Assembly: GCA_045837725.1 (NCBI GenBank)
Contig: JBEWZL010000257.1
Span: 124,001-188,000, forward strand
Direction: 5' to 3'
From: Vermamoeba vermiformis
Lineage: Eukaryota; Tubulinea; Echinamoebida
DNA length: 64,000 bases
Shown: in pieces, positions 55,816-64,000 of the stretch
How positions within the stretch are numbered: position 1 is the stretch's first letter
How the letters are laid out: each line of letters starts with the position of its first letter
Made by a program: the position numbers and the translations under genes
The notes under the pieces: model-generated
The model's input: the letters and a program-made list of their open reading frames with translations, nothing else
Database searches by the model: none
Told to the model about the DNA's origin: nothing

Positions 55816-57153
55816 TTATTTTCTGCGCATGAGAGTGACTTGATCGGCCACATTGTTGTTCTTGCTTTTGTACAGTTGGAAGCTGAGCGAGTCAGATGTG
55901 ATCTGCAACAGTCCGTAGCCGTGATGTGACATGGAGGCAGCACTCCACGAATAGGGCTGATCCATCCACTTGTCATTCAGCTTGGCTCCAGCAGTGCCCA
56001 CAGTGATGTGCACGGTACCTGCGCTGTTCTGCTGATTGTTGTACACCGCCACCGTGCGCTCATAGGCGTGCACGTGTCCTGCAAACACCACTGCCACGCC
56101 GTACTTGTGCAGCAGTGGCTCGATGGAGCTGCGCATCTGCACCTGTTCGGCACTGTTGCACCAGTGCTTCAGCGTGCAGTACAGTGCGCGGTGCATGGTG
56201 ACGATCAACCAGGGCTGCGAGCTGTCACGTGACCACCGCGCCAACTCCTGCTCCAGCCACGTGTACTGCGCACTGCCCGGGGCGAGAGAGTGTTCGCTGG
56301 ACACGGCGAAGAACACTGCTGGGCCCCACTGCCACGCGCGCCAGTACTGCGTGCCGAGTGCTTGTCGTGCCATGTACTGCGTGAAGCTGCAGCACGACTC
56401 GTTCTCGTGATTGCCCAGCGTGGTCTGCAGCATGCCGCGCGTGGCGAAGGGCATGACGAGTTCATACCACTGGTCCCAGAGCTCGGTGCTGCCGTCTGCA
56501 TAGGCCAGATCACCGAGGATCATCGCGCCGTGCAGCTGTGTCGCGCGTGCCGTGAGCAGTTGTGACACTGTGACTGCGGCGTCAGTGGTGCCCATGTCTC
56601 CAAATATGGCAATCGAGAGCGCTTGACCGGGCAGCACGTGCTTGAAAGTGAACCAATCAGACCACGAGGCGGCAGTGAATGAGGAGTCAGATCCGACGCG
56701 ATAGGTGTAGGTACCCGCAGTGGTGAGGTTAGTGAGTGCTACGCGGTGCAGATAGCCCGTGTACTGCGAATAGGTGTAGGAATAGCCCTTAAATACGAGC
56801 TTGGTGTTGTTCGGGGTCACCACTTGCACCACCGAGGGTCCATCTGACTTTGTGACCCAGAGGGCGAGCACAGAGGAGCCATCTTGCACTCTATATATAT
56901 ACATGTTATTAATTGATTGTGTACGAGGGGCATGGAGTGCGTTGTAGTTAGTGCGGGCAATTAACAAGCAAATTTCTAATTACAACCAGATCTCGCCTCG
57001 CCTACAATGACTATACACCCATATATACATAATAATAATACATATATTGCTAGTAGCTACGTACTGTGGATCGTACACCAAGTGCACTTGTTTTGGTGTC
57101 AGTGCGTGAGCCAGCGCGACACAGATCAGCAATAGAACACACAGCTTGAGCAT
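55816..57153 (-). CDS. Secreted purple acid phosphatase
   Basis: Binuclear metallophosphatase. Exon 1 encodes a signal peptide (MLKLCVLLLICVALAHA) and TPKQVHLVYD; after a ~170-bp intron comes the fibronectin-like N domain (VLALWVTKSD, TYTYRVGSDS). Metal ligands are present in order: AIFGDMGTTD (GDxG), ILGDLAYADG (GDxxY), LGNHENES (GNHE), IVTMHRALYC (VxxH) and VVFAGHVHAYERT (GHxH). The C-terminal zinc-PAP-like part ends LQITSDSLSFQLYKSK. About 410 residues, the length of animal-type PAPs. Likely extracellular or phagolysosomal phosphate scavenging (inference). The coding exon is much more GC-rich than its AT-rich flanks. Stop at 55816-55818. Confidence 0.92.
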
Positions 57154-57414
57154 GATTTACGAGAGCTGTTACGTGACGATGATATACAGTAATGATATAT
57201 ATATATATCCGATCGCTTGTGGCGCTGTGATCAGATCTGGTCTGAATATGTCAACGATTTTTCTTGAACACGACTACCTCGTCATACTTGGCTCACCTGT
57301 CCATTGAGTGAGACTGTATGGCATGGCAGTATGACCTGAATCGAGGTCTGCAGGGGTTCAGCTGATCTGACTGAGATAGATCCGGAGTTAATTTCACCAT
57401 CGAAATGGAGCAGA

Positions 57415-59317
57415 TCAGAACACAGCTCGAGCAACAACTCTTCAAGCTGAGTGATGAAGGGTGGGCCTATATACTCGCTGAAGTGGGCGAGCAGAACTCA
57501 TTCGCGGACATTAAACGGTTCGTGCTCGAGGTACGCTCCATCTCACTCGCGCGTGCCTCCATATTGACAGTTGTATTTTAGACCGACTTAAAAAAAATAG
57601 CAGAGCCTAGTATCCCTAAAGATCTCAAGAAGTTGCAGAATGGAGAGGTACATCTGAATTACCCAACTGAAATTGAGAAATTAATTCCAAATAATTCCTA
57701 TAATTAGATCACCGAGCGACTAGTGCTTCAAATAACATCCATAGTCGATGTCAGCGTGCCCAAAGCTCGGCGTGAGAGGCGAGGACTAGATCCGCATCGT
57801 GCTCACATGTGCGTGGTCAATTTCACCGACGGGCACGCGACACTACACGGCATTGAATACCACGCCATCGCTGATCTGCACGCACTCTCTGCTGGCGCCA
57901 AAGTGGTCATTGAACGCGCAGTCATTCGCGGGGGCTATTTGCTGCTCGACCAGCACTCGTTCAGCGCGGTATTGTTCCGCGGTCTGCAGCACGACACACA
58001 GCTGGTACGTCGCGCATAATAATAGCGATGAGATATATATATAGATATATAGATATAGATATATAAATCGATGCATGTGACTGATCATCGGTGCAGATGA
58101 TGCGCACACACGGCCAGTTGACGGGCACGCAAGGACCACCGCCCTTCACGCCACTGCCCCTCGAATCACGTGTCAATCACGTGCCTGACCAGCGCCGTGA
58201 TCAGCGGAACAATAGTCAGGACAAAAAAGGCAACAATCAGCAGAAGAATGAGAGCAAGCCAGACACAGCCAATAATAGCAACACCAAATATGGCAATCCC
58301 AACAAGCACAGTGGCACTAAGCAGGGCAATAAGAACGGTCCACAGCACAGGAATGAGGACAACAAGGGCGAGAATAGGAACAACGGTCATAGTAATAGTA
58401 GCAATACGAATAACACCAATAACAATCATAACACCAACAAGAGTGCTCGTCACACCAACACCAGCAGTGCCAATCAGAGACCGAGTCACAGTGCTAATAA
58501 TAGCAACACCAGTGCTAACACCACTCAGCGGACCAACACCCACAATACTAGCAACAAGCATGCTAATAATAGCAACAACAACACCCCTGCGAATACCACT
58601 AACAATAGCACCACCAACACCCATCACAGTGCACCAAAACAGACTGAGCACAGAACCAATGAGCCTAAAAATAGATCTAACAATCCCAAAAACAATGCTA
58701 ATAATAGCAACAAGAGTGCGGAGTACAAGCCGAAGAATGACACGCGACCTGTCAACGAGACACCTGTCAAACAGAGTGTCGCACACACCAAGCCCGACAA
58801 CACCAGAGGCACCAAGGCACGTACTGACAGGCCACAGTCCAACACTGCCAAGTACGCGCCCAAGTCCGCGCCACACGAGCACAGACGTGCAGGCCCGCAG
58901 CAGACACGGCCTGACACGAAGAGCGAAGTGACCGACAACAGCGCGTATTATCAGTCCATCACTCCGCTGCTGCAGGCACTGGTCACATTCAGACCACCGC
59001 AGCACAGCGAGGCGACCTTCATGTCCGTGCAAGTCACTTTGACACGTGTCATGTTGAGCAGTGTCACGCTGATGAATGACACGCTCGTCTGTCTCGCGCT
59101 GAGTGACTCGCTCACCGTGCTGCAAGTGGGCTGTGAACTCGCACTGCTCGCGGACATTCTCGGTGTGGCACCTGACAATGTGCCACTCGTGCTGCAAACA
59201 GCGTATCAAGTGATTGGTGCTGCACAGCCCGTGTACCATCTTGTAGCGCCAGTGCAGATCAATCAGCCAATGAATATGATCGCTGGCTATATCATGCTCA
59301 CGGACATTGAGTTGTAA
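57415..59317 (+). CDS. RMI1: RMI1-like subunit of the BLM/TOP3 dissolvasome
   Basis: Four exons (57415-57529, ~57582-57645, ~57708-58004, 58097-59317). N-terminal helices (MEQIRTQLEQQLFKLSDEGW, FADIKRFVLETDLKKIAEP) are the DUF1767 three-helix region. The OB1 fold that binds TOP3 follows: ERLVLQITSIVDVSVPK, ATLHGIEYHAIADLHALSAG, AKVVIERAVIRGGYLLL. A ~270-residue linker is extremely rich in Asn, Thr, Ser and His. The C-terminus is a second OB fold, VQVTLTRVMLSSVTLMND, LALSDSLTVLQVGCEL, LLADILGVAPDNV, comparable to human RMI1 OB2, which binds RMI2. TDRD3 would be the alternative, but the C-terminal OB fold and lack of a Tudor domain favour RMI1. Stop TAA 59315-59317. Confidence 0.82.
58230..58760. 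repeat. Low-complexity Asn/Thr/Ser-rich coding tract in RMI1
   Basis: AAT/AAC/ACC/AGC-rich tract with recurring AATAATAGCAAC-like units and AACACCA blocks. It encodes the N/T/S/H-rich linker. The other plus frame (58170-58931) and the opposite strand (58166-59320) are also open over it, because the repeat units lack stops in those frames. It probably grew by slippage. Confidence 0.8.
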
Positions 59318-59385
59318 CATAAATTACAGGAAAAAACAAGGCAATTTTTACAGTAATATCACAATTCTATTAACAAGGGGTGAAT

Positions 59386-60803
59386 TCACGACTGCGAGTT
59401 CGTATTATTAGTGTTCGTATGATTAGTGTTGTTCAGATCAGTGCTGTCAATGCGTGCTCGTTTAGCCACGTGTTCATCAGTGCTCTGTTCGAGTTTGCGC
59501 TTGTCACCCAGCTGCTGCAACACGAGCTGATTGATCGAGTGCCACACCTGTGTTTGCACTTCTTGCGGCTGTTGTGACAGCAGTGTCAACACGCTGCTCG
59601 AGTGCGCGTTGACGGCTGAAGTGTCGCTCTTGCTCGGAGATTGCGGATTGAGTCGTGGTGACACGCGTCGGGGCGGGGAATTGAACGTAAATGTCAGCCC
59701 AGTGCGGGGAGTGACACTTGACACGATGACAGGTGCCACTGACACAGGCACGTGTGGCACTGTTGGTGAAGGTGTGGCAGTGACAGTGCGCTCTTTGAGT
59801 GCTTCGCGTCTCTTTTTGACTGGCAACGACTGCACACTCGATGCAGCACTCGCGTTGACACCTGTCACTGTGGACTTGTTCTCCGCTGATCGACACGATG
59901 AGTACGCGTACATACTGCTAGCACGGCTCTTACCTTCGAGCTGATAGATCCATCTGAAGCTCGGCTTGCGACTCTTTGTTTGCACTTTTTCAATCAGTTG
60001 AATGCTCGCCAAGATATTTGCAATGTCGTACAAGCGTCGAATCTTGGCTGCAGTGTCACAGCGTTAGTTGATTGGACACAGACACTAGTGCTCGTTATGT
60101 AACGTTACATACTCTTCAGCTTGTTGTTCGCTTCACCCTCTTGCGCTATCAATGCTTCGGCGGCCTCATCCAGCGACAACGTCTTCTCTTCAATCTGCGC
60201 TGCGTGGAGCTCGCCGTGCAGAAACAAGTGCAAGAACTTGCGACAGGTGATGCCGAGGGACTTGTCTTTGCGACTCTCGCGCCGACTGCCGCGACTGGTG
60301 GTGCTGCTCTCGTCTTGCTGTTGACTGCTCTGTGCTTCTGCGCGCAGCTTGGGTATGGATGTCTGCAGTATCTGCAAGCCACACCAGGCGTATTTGTTCT
60401 TGGCGCGTCGCTCTACTACCTGCACACTCTCCAGTACGTTGATAATGTCGTAGATCCGCCGCCGCTCTACACCGAGCTGTTCAGCTGCTGTGTCCAAACA
60501 GATGTCTGCATTGTCACTGGCGGAGTACAGGGCCACAAAGCTGCATAATCAGAGCTCAGTATTGGTGTTGTCGTCAGCACTGCCCCTCTGAAGGTCGGAG
60601 GGGCCAGATCTAGATCCAACTTACTCTTTGCATAGCTTCTTCAAGGACTTCTCTTTGCGATTATACCGCTTGGTGGACTCATCCTTTTCAGTATTTTCAT
60701 CGCAAGGCTCTGGTGCGCTGTTCGCGGGCTGGTTTTCTTTGTCAGCATCTGCGTGTCGTTTCTGTACCAGGCCCGCCCTCGTTTCTAGCCGTTGTGTCAA
60801 CAT
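59386..60803 (-). CDS. Atypical E2F transcription factor with two DNA-binding domains (E2F7/8 type)
   Basis: DP-independent repressor-type E2F. Exon 1 ([20 protein letters not shown], ending [11 protein letters not shown]) leads into DBD1: [40 protein letters not shown], then [13 protein letters not shown]. The signature RRIYDI of E2F winged helices is intact. DBD2 begins [20 protein letters not shown] and, after an intron, has [20 protein letters not shown] and KPSFRWIY. Two DBDs and no dimerisation or Rb-binding domain define the E2F7/8 and plant DEL group. The C-terminal ~200 residues are Ser/Thr/Pro-rich with [12 protein letters not shown], possible CDK sites (SP/TP), and end in an Asn/Thr-rich tail. 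Stop TGA 59386-59388. Neighbours are S-phase genes. Confidence 0.92.
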
Positions 60804-61029
60804 CCCATGCAGACCTACATGCTGTTAATATGCATACTGCAATATTATATGAGGGTAACTAAGCGCCTAATCGATAGACCAAGAGAATAACTGATTGAAA
60901 GAGAAAGAAAGTTTTGGATTTGATAATTCAGCGTAATTAAAGGTTATCTTCGCTGAGTATTTGTTCGTATGATATAAAGTACATTATAATTAAATAGTAA
61001 CGCTGCAAAATAGCCTTGTTGTGTGTTTA

Positions 61030-61358
61030 ATGGCGGATGACACCTTTTCCAATAACTATCGAGAGTGTAGAATCGATACAAGTGAGTAACTTACTTGATG
61101 TGAAGGCTTCAGTGCAAGGTGAATGAGGGAGTGTGCTGTATTCAACGCGCAGTCAATAATTGTCGTGTCGAATTCAAAAATTTTAATTTGGCAGAAGGCG
61201 CGAAAAAAAGAGCGCGATTAGCCGTTGTGAATTATTACTTACGAGGGCATAACACGCATGAGACGTACATTAATGATATGATATTAACGTTTATATTACA
61301 AGTAAAACGATACAAAGTGAGCAGTAAAACAAATAACTTCTCTACCAGTCAGTTTTAG
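61030..61358 (+). CDS. Small hypothetical gene (uncertain)
   Basis: An ATG at 61030 opens MADDTFSNNYRECRIDT, followed by a good GTGAGT donor. A further open segment from about 61110 reads VCCIQRAVNNCRVEFKNFNL, KKRARLAVVNYYLRGHNTHE and TYINDMILTFILQVKRYK, ending TAG at 61356-61358. The simplest acceptors do not join the two in frame, so either the junction is elsewhere or these are unrelated. The 3' part overlaps the end of PRI1 on the other strand (61342). No family recognised. Confidence 0.25.
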
Positions 61359-62850
61359 CACTAGATGCGGCCTTAACGTTGTTAGCCTTGCGAATAATTG
61401 ACTTAAAATACTCCAAATACGGCTTAAGAGCGGTGTTCTCGTAATCGCGAACAGAGTTCGATGCAGAGCCAGCAGCGGTAACTTGATTCACAATCTGCGC
61501 GAGGGTGGGCACCGTGTCAGGATTGAAGCGCTGCATGTCTGCAATGGGCACGCAGATTCGACCAGTGTCGCGATGGGGCACGAAGGGACTCTTCAGCAAG
61601 TGATTCATCTGCTTGGTGACTTCAATATCGAGACGTGGATAGCTGAACGTGAAGATGATGTCGCGGATCGGATCCGATTTGATGGCAAATTTCTGTGTAC
61701 AAATTAATATGTAACGATATTAGCGCACTCCACGCACCTCCTTATAGCTAGCGACGCTGTCCACGATCAAGCGCCACAAGGCTGCACTGTCATTCGCATC
61801 CACTTCACCGGTGCCAATATCAGCGACGAGCCCATCAGCCAGATCTGTTAGCAACAATTGACGTTAATTAATTGCATTCAAACGAGGCACTACGACCGTA
61901 CCAACAGGCAAGTAAGCCAAGATCTTGTTGCGCACCTCCTCGCGAGCCAACAGACCACTCTCAACACGCTGCTTGAAATAAGGCTCCAGCACGTGATCAT
62001 ATGCCCATTTTAGGGTCGGATGCAGCACCGCGTAGAGTTCTGGACGAGTAGGCACGCCCTCCCCGCCCTTGAGCGTGACTGAGAGGTACTGACCAATCGC
62101 TGCGCGCTGTTCGTGCGTGAGAGTGCGCGCTCTGCTGTCGAGCACCCAGCAGTGAATGCCTCTGCGGCCTGAGTAGATGAACATGATGTGCTCGTAGCCG
62201 AACTCCTCCTTCAACACGTGCTCCAACACTTGCGCCGCTACACGCATGAGAGGCCAGCAGAGTGCACACATGGGCGTGCGCTGTTGTTTGCAGTCACAGC
62301 CGCGCACATCGTCGTAGTCCGTCATGTCCACGTCAAACACCAGCTCTTTCTCGTCGGGTGCCATCGTGGTTTGGTGTTGCTTCGGCTGCAAGGGTCGTTA
62401 ATGGGGAATAGTTATGCGCGTATAGTCGTGACGTACTGCGACGTTATAAATAGCGCCAATATCAATCTTGAGCACTGGGTTGTTCGCGCGTGTTTTTACT
62501 AGATCTCGGCGCCAATCATCAACGTCCTTGTAGCTATTATAACGCGAATATACATCGCTACCATCGCGCATTGTTGTTGTAAAGGAGAATTCTCTGCGAG
62601 AGAAGCGAGTGTTTGGTTGATCTTTATTTTCTATTTCGACGGATTAGTTTATATTTTAATGTTAGCATGCAATTTACCTCCATATGAAAGCCACTCGCCC
62701 ATTAAATCGAACGGAAAAACGCGATCTGATGAAATTGTTAATACTACGTTATTAAGCTCTATTTCAGCTCTGTTTACCATAATAAATCTTTAGGTACTGC
62801 TTAACCTCATCGGGGTTCATAGGTTCGACTTCCATCGCGCTATTAGCCAT
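61342..62850 (-). CDS. PRI1: DNA primase small catalytic subunit
   Basis: Makes the RNA primer for DNA polymerase α. The first exon (ATG 62850; a second in-frame ATG at 62835 matches the human start better) encodes MEVEPMNPDEVKQYLKIYY, spliced to DRVFPFDLMGEWLSYG (human LKLYYRRLFPYSQYYRWLNYG). Next SRREFSFTTTMRDGSDVYSR. The catalytic core is ELVFDVDMTDYDDVR (the D-x-D metal ligands), CxxCW zinc-type cysteines, IMFIYSGRRGIHCWVLDSRA (SGRRGxHxW nucleotide-binding). The C-terminal exon has YPRLDIEVTKQMNHLLKSPF and HRDTGRICVPI. Stop TAG 61342-61344. Six exons. Divergent from the APC15 candidate with a 111-bp shared promoter bearing an E2F-like site. Confidence 0.95.
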
Positions 62851-62914
62851 AGTGACGCGTGTGTTATTGTTCAGCGAGTGATTAGGACTGGAAGAATAAT
62901 TCAAATTTTTTGAA

Positions 62915-62924
62915 TTTTTGGCGG
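62915..62924 (+). promoter_or_regulatory. E2F-like site TTTTTGGCGG in PRI1/APC15 promoter
   Basis: TTTTTGGCGGG lies midway in the 111-bp gap between PRI1 and the APC15 candidate. TTTGGCGGG is a classical E2F-type sequence, and primase genes are well-known E2F targets. Binding is not demonstrated. Confidence 0.45.
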
Positions 62925-62961
62925 GCTCGTGCTTTTTGCGACCAAAATCAACAGGACAACC

Positions 62962-63529
62962 ATGTATGCTGTTAATATGCCAAAAGTTATAGTGCCTATG
63001 CCCCGAGTGCGGGATTCGGCTTGGTTTTTTGGCACTCAACCGAAGTTGATTGGGAATTCGTATCTGGTAAACGAAGAAGACATCCTCGATGCACTTGAAC
63101 GCGAGCTTCATGATAGGGTACATTAGTAGTACTAATGTAACATTATGGATATAATATAACTGCTCGATAGGACATCAAAATTCAGATGGCACCTGCGCCA
63201 ACACCAATTGGCACGCGCACTGACAAAGAGAAGGCTCGGGTAGCAGTTGGAGTCGACCCAGTTAATAATAGTGGCGAAGAAGAAGGTCAAGAGGCGATTG
63301 TAGCAGAAGAGGATCCCGACCTCGATCAACCTCTTATGTCATCCATTCAAGACGAGCAACAAGAGGGTGTCCAAGAGGAATTTATCGATGTTGAAGGGTT
63401 GGAAGAGATGGAGGGAATATACTCAGACGAGGTAATAGAGTTTCGAGCGTTGGATGCGCTTTGTACTGACACAGCTGATTGCAGGTGATTGATGCAGGTG
63501 AGTTTGAGGACTATGAAGATGACCAGTGA
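62962..63529 (+). CDS. Probable anaphase-promoting complex subunit 15 (APC15/Mnd2)
   Basis: Three exons, about 150 residues. N-terminal MPKVIVPMPRVRDSAWFFGT resembles human ANAPC15 LFPRVTETLWFNL (P-R-V-x-x-x-x-W-F). A short helix NEEDILDALERELHDR and IKIQMAPAPTPIGTRTDKE follow, paralleling the helix and the VPIGK motif of ANAPC15. The rest is a strongly acidic tail (VAEEDPDLDQPLMSS, FIDVEGLEEMEGIYSDE, GEFEDYEDDQ), as in the family. APC15 helps the APC/C release the mitotic checkpoint complex. Because the protein is short and matched by motif order only, the call is tentative. ATG 62962 chosen; the stop TGA is 63527-63529. Divergent from PRI1. Confidence 0.55.
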
Positions 63530-63595
63530 AGCACCTTCATATTCGTGTAGTATAAATGTACATAAATCGCTATTAACTGTACATAGGCTTTATAT

Positions 63596-64000
63596 TTAAA
63601 AGTCCTTAATGATCATCAGCGTCTCATCGAGCTGCAGCAGTGAATTGAGCAGCAAGTCTTGAATGGTCTTCAATCGTTGCAGCGCTTGTTTGTCTTGATT
63701 CGATAGCACTGATATGTTTGTACCTTGCGCTTGCAACTTCTCTTCTTCTTCGGCCTTGTTGAGCACATCCGCGCTCAATTCCATGTGATGGAACAGACGC
63801 AGCTTCATATTGTGCATGGCCTTATATATCTCATTGACGAACAACAAATTGACTTGTTCTCGACGCACTGACCACAAGTAAAATGTCTTGGCGGGCTGAT
63901 GGTCTGCCATCTTGGGCACCTCTTGCAATTGCACCACGTCCTTGCTGAGCATCTTGTACAAGCGATCGCGCGTGTCTTTCACGGGGATCATTGCCAGCTC
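63596..64000 (-). CDS. POLR3C: RNA polymerase III subunit RPC3/RPC82, C-terminal part
   Basis: Runs off the right edge; only the C-terminal ~134 residues are inside. LAMIPVKDTRDRLYKMLSKD, then VVQLQEVPKMADHQPAKTFY and LWSVRREQVNLLFVNEIYKA match the last winged-helix and C-terminal coiled region of POLR3C (human V-Q-I-Q-P-V-P-K-T-P-D-H-A-P-A-R-T-F-Y-L). The rest forms coiled coil (LNKAEEEEKLQAQ, LKTIQDLLLNSLLQLDETLM). RPC3 with RPC6 and RPC7 forms the subcomplex needed for Pol III initiation, for example at tRNA genes. Stop TAA 63596-63598; 66 bp from the convergent APC15 candidate. Confidence 0.88.
   Translation of the reverse strand, partial: ELAMIPVKDTRDRLYKMLSKDVVQLQEVPKMADHQPAKTFYLWSVRREQVNLLFVNEIYKAMHNMKLRLFHHMELSADVLNKAEEEEKLQAQGTNISVLSNQDKQALQRLKTIQDLLLNSLLQLDETLMIIKDF

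Overview
The window is nuclear DNA from a small-genome eukaryote that uses the standard code. Genes are packed tightly on both strands. Most are cut by short GT-AG introns (mostly about 45-110 bp), and intergenic gaps are often below 300 bp. The gene set points to a free-living, phagotrophic amoeba-like protist, most likely an amoebozoan: NAP1 of the SCAR/WAVE complex, an atypical E2F, NKAP, RMI1, an S28 lysosomal peptidase, sterol genes and a bacteria-directed-looking GTPase/hydrolase. That placement is inference from gene content, not proof.

Layout. 0-7 kb: NAP1 (minus) with a tRNA-Ser(GCU) gene inside one of its introns, then VPS72/YL1. 7-13 kb: a divergent protein kinase flanked by two copies of a ~170 bp repeat, a kelch protein and an intronless cytosolic Hsp70. 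13-20 kb: a trans-prenyltransferase, an amino-acid transporter, a secreted S28 carboxypeptidase and an isolated last exon of a lost kinase. 20-27 kb: a GBP/RHD3-like GTPase fused to a phage-type peptidoglycan hydrolase domain, an NMN adenylyltransferase fused to a CHK-like small-molecule kinase, and an F-box/LRR protein. 28-36 kb: a D-Ala-D-Ala-ligase-like ATP-grasp/SET fusion, a sterol C4-decarboxylase fused to ERG28, and two tandem LRR paralogues with C-terminal F-box-like motifs and signs of gene conversion. 36-47 kb: UTP3/SAS10, CDC48/p97, a TMEM185-like protein, the OST subunit KRTCAP2, NKAP and the sterol C4-methyl oxidase ERG25. 47-57 kb: HMG-CoA reductase (divergent from ERG25), NOL6/UTP22, a TraB-family protein and a purple acid phosphatase. 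57-64 kb: a DNA replication and cell-cycle run of RMI1, an atypical two-DBD E2F, DNA primase PRI1 and a probable APC15, then the C-terminal part of RNA polymerase III subunit RPC3, cut by the window edge.

How the genes work together. Four isoprenoid/sterol genes lie within about 36 kb: prenyltransferase, NSDHL-ERG28, ERG25 and HMGR. Two of them, ERG25 and HMGR, share a promoter region. UTP3 and NOL6 serve ribosome biogenesis. RMI1, E2F, PRI1 and APC15 serve S phase and mitosis, and PRI1 and the APC15 candidate share a 111-bp promoter with an E2F-like site.

The most novel item is the 801-residue GTPase-hydrolase at 19968-22598. A GBP-type GTPase with a hydrophobic hairpin carries, after a Pro/Thr-rich linker, a muramidase-like domain of a kind seen in bacteria and phages. 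This is a plausible one-protein antibacterial effector. Other notable fusions are NSDHL-ERG28, NMNAT-CHK kinase and ATP-grasp-SET.
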